A DNA stretch of 64,000 bases from Pisaster brevispinus (Eukaryota > Echinodermata > Asteroidea > Forcipulatida > Asteriidae): positions 18,501-82,500 of the forward strand of contig JAMKCF010000133.1 of assembly GCA_023634235.1 (NCBI GenBank). The letters are read 5' to 3'. Shown here in pieces: positions 58,600 through 64,000 of this stretch. The first letter of the stretch is position 1, and each line of letters starts with the position of its first letter. The notes beneath the pieces are model-generated. The model did no database searches. It was not told where the DNA came from and saw only the letters and a program-made list of their open reading frames with translations. Position numbers and translations under genes: made by a program.

Positions 58600-60216
58600 T
58601 CAAGAGAGGAAACAGCAACAACACAACAGCAGCAACAACAACACCAACAATATAATTAATTACAGAAATAAAGAAATCAAAAAAGTATGTGCTAAGTTGT
58701 TAAGCTTTTGATTAAAACCCTCGATGAAAAACTATTGACACAATAGGGAAAACGACAAAAGTTGTTCAAAACGGTTCAGTACGTAGAGCGCTGACACGTT
58801 ATTTCTGAGGGTTTGAGGTTCACATCCTGCTATGTTGTTCTTTGTTCATTCCAAATCAACTGTTTTGATGTATACGAATCAGTATGTAACTCACTAGAAA
58901 TCACTAGAAATTGCATCAAATCCGTCAAGTCTGAAGTTCACAGGGAACGTTTGGGTTGCTTCGTGTTTGATGGAAAGCCGTTCTCGAAATCTGCCAATTC
59001 ACCAAAGGTGACTTTGGTGGCCCAAAAGAACAACAACTTACTTGGTATTCAGATGAGTATTGGAAGTTGCCGTACAAATTTGATTCCTTCTCTTCTCCGT
59101 GGTCTGAGGGGTACCAGGTGACACCAGGCGGTCAACGCATAATGTTTTTGGAATCATTTACTTTTCTAGAGTACAAACGACGCCTCAAATATAGCCCTCC
59201 AACGAAAAACAAAAGTAAAGTAATGTTTTAAGAGTTTATAATAATCTGTTTTCAGTCTAGAAAAAAACAAATGTACACATTGACCCGGATTCCGGTTCCA
59301 GAGGACCGTGTCAATGAACTATGAGATATCGCCCAACTCACAAGGCCGGACGGCCACTTCACTAGGAGCTTGGCTGGTAGAGCAGAATGCACTACTCTCC
59401 CAACTTGTTACGAAGCAATGATGGTTTCACCCTAAGCACTCAAACAAAGAGCCATCGATAAAAGGGTAACAGCACTAACGTGGATATTGAACAAAATCTT
59501 ATCATCCGAAATCAAACGAAATCTACGTTTTTCCTAAACTTTAAAAATTGTGAGGTCTTCGGCCAACAAAATACAATTCTAAATGATTTATCGGGAGTAT
59601 TTTATTTGCATACCTTTACCGAAAGATGACGTTATTGAAATTTATTTTGTGGGATACTTTCATCCAAACTTTTTGAAGAAACACAGGACCAAAAATTGGA
59701 AGTTTTTTTGTTGTTGTCGTGTAAGGTTTACGTTTTGAAAAAAAAGAGTAAAAGATCGAATTGAATTACTGGAGAGTAGTCATCCAGGTCCTTCCGTCTG
59801 GTGTCGTCATATTTTGTGTCGTGAATGAACCCGTCTTTACGCCATCTGTGATCGACGGTGACTGTATTCTCGCAGTGACACAATTTATAATAAATTGTGA
59901 CGTCCTTCTTTCTGTCATAATAAAGTGTTATCTAACCCAACCTGTCCTTCTACCGTTATCTTTGCCCGTAACTTGTTATTGTTGCATCCGTTCACCACAA
60001 AACAGTCTAACTATTGTTAGTATTCATCAAGAGTCATAATGTAAATATAAAAGCATATATCCACAAACATTTTATCAAATGTTACCACGACAACCGTTTT
60101 TGTGGCAATGCTTTAACGTTTAAGCGTGTCTTATTGGTTTGTTTTCGTTTCAACATTTGTTAAATACGACTGATGTTTGTTTATAACAAACAAGTACTGT
60201 TCAAGAGAGGAAACAG
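58600..60216. mobile_element. 1585-bp insertion with perfect 16-bp target duplication
   Basis: TCAAGAGAGGAAACAG occurs at 58600-58615 and 60201-60216, once in copy A (8459 region). Between them, 58616-60200 is absent from copy A. It begins with a (CAA)n-like stretch and has tRNA-like A and B boxes (GGTTCAGTACGTAGAGCGC at 58773, GGTTCACATCC at 58817-58827). Its right two thirds match 10825-11817. A 16-bp duplication suits a LINE-mobilised (SINE-like) element. An open frame at 58813-59121 has no recognised family. Orientation is unclear. Confidence 0.75.
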
Positions 60217-60313
60217 GTTAAAATGTATCTCTGTCGAGTAGATGTGTATTGAAAACAGCTTTGTTTTGCAGAAAAACACAAATCTTGTGCTTTAACTAAC
60301 AACCGGTAGATAA

Positions 60314-60701
60314 TGACGTCATTTGAGCGGAAATGGAAAGTATCTGGCTTGGTACTTCAGGAAGCAATCTGGCAGTGCAACGTAGTAAGGCGGATATGCT
60401 GTAAACACATGATGTGTATAAACTAAACTAGAGAGTTTGTCACAATTGACCTCCATTCGTAACCCACAGCTACATTCAAACCAGTGATAAAAGTCACTTC
60501 CTTCAATCAGTGACTTTAACAAGTGTGTATGATTGGCTGCTCATCGATTGTCAATCAAAACCCAAAGTAGATTGCTGTTCACTTACTGGAAATGCAACAG
60601 TATTTAAACCGCTGTACTAGCAGCAATGCTCAAAACAACTTCTACATCTTAACAGAAAAGAGGAACCGAGAGAACTCCTACTACAAGAACTCTGCACCAA
60701 G
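60314..60701 (+). promoter_or_regulatory. Second copy of the C1q-type promoter and 5' exon
   Basis: TGACGTCA at 60314-60321, TATTTAAA at 60601-60608, exon to 60701 and strong donor GTAAGTG. Nearly the same as 8571-8974. No C1q coding exon follows within the window, and homology ends at 62157 where a LINE starts. Confidence 0.45.
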
Positions 60702-60703
60702 GT

Positions 60704-62157
60704 AAGTGTTTCTCGTTATACTGCTGGCCCTGGCTGTGGTCTCAACATGCAAGTAGCGCATTTTACGATAACCTGATCTAAGGCGGTTGCAGATTTCGAC
60801 CCCAAGTGAGGTTTCACTCTATGCAACTAAAGTTCTCATGCGGTAATGGAGCCTCGACTCTATACCTAGCTCTCTCATCTTAGTGTACTGTCGCGGTACT
60901 GTGATTGTACAGATCCATGCATGGATTTGTATTTCCTATCAAAACCACGCTATTGTAGCATTGATTCTTACGGGTGTTTTTCACCATACCTGCAGGTGAA
61001 TTCGTGTAACTAGTTTTGAACGAGGCTAAGTTATTTGCTTAGATTTAGTGCAATGTTTTGTTCAATTAGTGTAACAGCTTATTACTACATATTTACATCG
61101 GACTGTGCTGGACAGTCTCTTCGATGTTGAGTACTTTGCCAACATACATTTTAAAAAAAAATCGGGTTTAACTATTGCAAACTTGAATACATAGTTGGTT
61201 ATTTTGACCACATTATTATTCGTTGTAGTTGTTGGGTCAACATTAAACGATTGTGGCATGCTATTATGTGGTTCATAGTGTTGCGACATGGAGCAACCGG
61301 GGCGAAGCCGATATACATTTTGTCCCAAAGGTGTACAGAGCACTGGGACCATCACGGAGTTTGCAACAATAGTTGCGTTACAAAATGATATCACAACTTT
61401 TATTGATAGGCGAACAGGTTCCTTTTTAACTATTGTTTTGGTTTTGGGTTTTTTTTTTCTTCACATTTTGGTAGTAACTTATAGCAACTTTTTTTGAAGT
61501 TGTTTTCAAAATGTAAACATTATGTTGTTTTCCTTCATAAAATATTGCTTGAGGAACTAAGTAGGCATTCGGTGTATTTGTAGAACAAAATAGTACAATA
61601 TTTTGATTTATACCTTTTTGTTAGCAAAAACAAAACAAATTGCCACATGTTGTACTCTAGAATGTCATTGAATCATAAAAGCATAAATAAACACACACAC
61701 CTTTGTATTTACAATGTTTACTTTATTATTTGGAAAGCTGAAACAAAAACAAAGGTTTGTTAGTAGTTCGAGTGATTAGAATTTACGTAAGGGGATACAT
61801 TTTTGAATCCCGTGTTCTTCGAAATCAGCCGAAAGGAGGAGGGGTAGAAATGTGTGTCATTTGCTGCTCAAACACAGTTAAAAAGAGTAGAGGACTTAAT
61901 TGTATATCTCGTTTTACTCAAACCCAGCTGAAGAGAGCTGGAGGGGATATATTTGTATCAATTGTTCTTCTAACCCAGCCGAAAAGGGGAAGGAATAAAA
62001 ATCTGTGTCCGTTGCTGCTCAAACAAAGTGAAACAAGAGAATGGGTACATTTTGTTCATCCCTTAATCCCTCCTCAAACAAGTCAAAATTTGCACAAAAT
62101 TGCAAAACAAAACTGGAGTTTATCATTTTTGTAATTGTTAGCTTAGAACATTAGATT
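60704..62157. other. Duplicated non-coding region, copy B
   Basis: Matches 8977-10367, with small indels. No gene. Confidence 0.45.
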
Positions 62158-64000
62158 TATAGGGCGTATGGTTACGATTGGTTATTCTTACCCTACTTCT
62201 GCGTCTTAGTGGTGATAACTGGCCTCCTGTTGACGATGTTGCGTTAGTCTGTTACTCTCCAGTCAAATGATTTAAATTATATTTACAATATTTAAGTTTA
62301 CACCTACGAGACTATATCTATAAGCCTTAAATGTGTCCTCTGGCCAAAAGGTTGCTGTCTAGGAGTAGTCTACTGCCAATCCAGTTCCCAGTCAGCCTTT
62401 GGACGACCTTGTCAATTTGCATAATTATATGGCCAATGACTTACATGCCAACGCCCCTGAGTTTCACTGTGCTGAAGATCCCAACAATCCGGTTCATGAT
62501 GTTAGTAACTCATGTTATTACTCCTATGATAATTTCCTCAACTCCTTCAATCAAGAACCCCCTGAAGCATTCTCCCTTATGCACTTGAACATCAGGAGCC
62601 TGGCTAAAAACATTGACTCTCTTAGACTCTTGTTACTCCACCAACTGAACCACAACTTTTCTATTATTGGTTTATCTGAAACCTGGCTCAAGGAAAAATA
62701 TGTTAATCATCTTAGCTTACCAGGCTATACCCTTGAGACCATAAATAGGGATCAAAAAGTTGGGGCGGTGTAGCTTTCTACATTTCTTCCGAACTTACCT
62801 ATGTACATAAGCCTGAACTAAGCATCTCTGTGGACTCCATTGAAAGAAACTTTGTAGAAATTATCTCTTACAGACATAAGAATATCATTGCAGGTGTTGT
62901 TTATAAGCCACCAAAGGCGAAATTTAACGATTTTATCACCTGTTTTCGTAATCTAATACATCGTATTACTAGCGAAAAGAAGTCTTGCTTAATTTTCCGG
63001 TGATTTTAACCTCAACCTAATCGACTGTGATCATCACAGCCAGCAGCAAAAATGTTTGGAACTAATGTATTCCTCTTCTTGTATACCTCTCATCAATAAA
63101 CCTACCAGGGTTACACAATCCTCTGCCACCCTCATTGACAACATTTTTACCAATATTTTACCTCCTCCCAAATCCGGTATACTTATAACTGATATTTCCG
63201 ATCATTTTCCTAGATATACTACTTTCTCGTTCAATGGCAGGCCCTCAAATTCCAAACCAATCCAACATATAATTACTCCATGGAAAACATTGATTGCTTT
63301 AAAAATGATTTGATTTCTTGTGAATGGTCAGCTGTTCTTTGTGCCTCAGATGCTAACAAGGCTTTTAATTTGTCCATGGATACTTTTAACAAACTTCATG
63401 ATAAGAATATTCCTCGGACAAACCCAAAGTCGTCCTCTCGTAAATTTACTCCAAAGTCTCCCTGGGTCTCAGTTAGCATGTGCAGGTCTATTCATCACAA
63501 AAACAAGCTGTACCATAGATATGTCTCTCGTCCTGCTGATTCAAACTGTGCCATCTATGTTCGTTACAAAAATATCTTGACTACTGTAATTCGGAACTCT
63601 AAGCGTATGTATTATGCCAAACAGTTTCAAAAAGAAAAGGGTAATATTAAAAATACCTGGAAAATTATCAATAGTGTATTAAAAAATAACACCCCTTCAA
63701 AATTATCTTCTATTAATATTAAGGGTAGTGTAGTTAATAATTCCCATTTTATGGCAGATCATTTTAACACCTTCTTTTCCAATATTGGTGATAACTTAGC
63801 AGTAAAATCTCCCCCAGTAATCGCAACTTTCATGATTATCTCTTAAATGCTAACCCTCATTCTATTTTCCTTGCTCCAGTTACCGAACAGGAAACCCTAG
63901 ATATTGTTCACAATTTATCTAACAAAAAAAGTTCAGGTCATGACCATGTAAATAATTATCTTATTAAATCCCTGATGCATGCAATTTTACTGCCCATTAC
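62158..64000 (+). mobile_element. CR1/L2-like LINE, 5' part, cut by window end
   Basis: Starts where segmental homology stops. N-terminal leader, APE endonuclease, then the beginning of the RT (SNKKSSGHDHVNNYL near 63926). The window ends before the catalytic motif. Confidence 0.75.
62399..64000 (+). pseudogene. LINE endonuclease-RT polyprotein, frameshifted
   Basis: FSLMHLNIRSLAKNIDSLRL and IIGLSETWLKE (endonuclease start) run to 62770, where one G is missing in a G run. The frame then goes on with ERNFVEIISYRHKNIIAGVV and VYKPPK. An extra base near 63000 precedes GDFNLNLIDCDHH, ATLIDNIFTN and SDHFP (catalytic SDH). After another shift the linker follows (63280-63846: NTWKIINSVLKNNT, NHFMADHFNTFF-like), then the RT start. 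Clade from the overall pattern only. Confidence 0.75.

Larger units (their letters stand above)
40084..62157 (+). repeat. Segmental duplication, copy B
   Basis: Collinear with 2742-10367 after removing two insertions (41073-53724 and 58616-60200). It ends at TTAGATT (62157), after which copies differ: here a LINE begins. Confidence 0.9.

Noticed and set aside
58773..58827. tRNA gene
   Set aside because: Only the A- and B-box halves are present. No acceptor or anticodon stem can be formed, so it is a SINE-type head.
58813..59121. 102-codon frame in the 1585-bp insertion
   Set aside because: Overlaps the tRNA-like boxes, no known motif, and not preserved in the related DNA at 10825-11817.

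Overview
The window is AT-rich eukaryotic DNA made mostly of decayed mobile elements, with a few host immune-type genes. It most likely comes from a marine invertebrate deuterostome, and an echinoderm is my best guess. The reasons are Penelope-like (PLE) and DIRS retroelements, a histone-type 3' stem-loop with sea-urchin-like flanks, a TRIM-like RING exon, a C1q protein, an Ig receptor with an inhibitory tail and tRNA-derived short repeats. Species was not determined. Many frameshifts sit in homopolymers, so some apparent pseudogenes may be sequence errors.

Layout. 1-1275: remains of a DIRS-type element (RNase H, then tyrosine recombinase). 2266-2616: broken RING exon. 2742-10367: copy A of a segmental duplication. 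It holds a PLE fragment, a 547-bp tandem duplication and a TATA/CCAAT promoter with a 5'-UTR exon. 10825-14885: the intact C1q gene (12700-13497), flanked by diverged direct repeats. 18801-27458: two PLE copies in opposite orientation, the whole block bounded by a 40-bp direct repeat. The right-hand copy carries an extra gene with a histone-type promoter and histone-type 3' end. 28340-38960: a tandemly duplicated Ig-receptor locus. Copy 1 is a remnant. Copy 2 has a LINE in its first coding exon and a tail with YxxM, ITIM and ITSM motifs.

39240-62157: copy B of the segmental duplication, starting in a longer version of the same PLE. That PLE is split by a 12.65-kb insertion (41073-53724), and copy A still shows the uninterrupted site at 3730. 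The insertion starts with CACTG, carries 77-bp repeats near its left end, and holds a many-exon SAM-domain gene (SAMD3-like) on the minus strand. A decayed C2H2/tnp2-like transposase lies inside one of that gene's introns. I read it as a large CACTA-like transposon in which both gene families may travel together. Copy B also has a 1585-bp insertion with a perfect 16-bp target-site duplication and a second copy of the C1q-type promoter and 5' exon without a visible coding exon. 62158-64000: the 5' part of a CR1/L2-like LINE running off the window.

Only the C1q gene looks fully intact. No rRNA or functional tRNA gene was seen.
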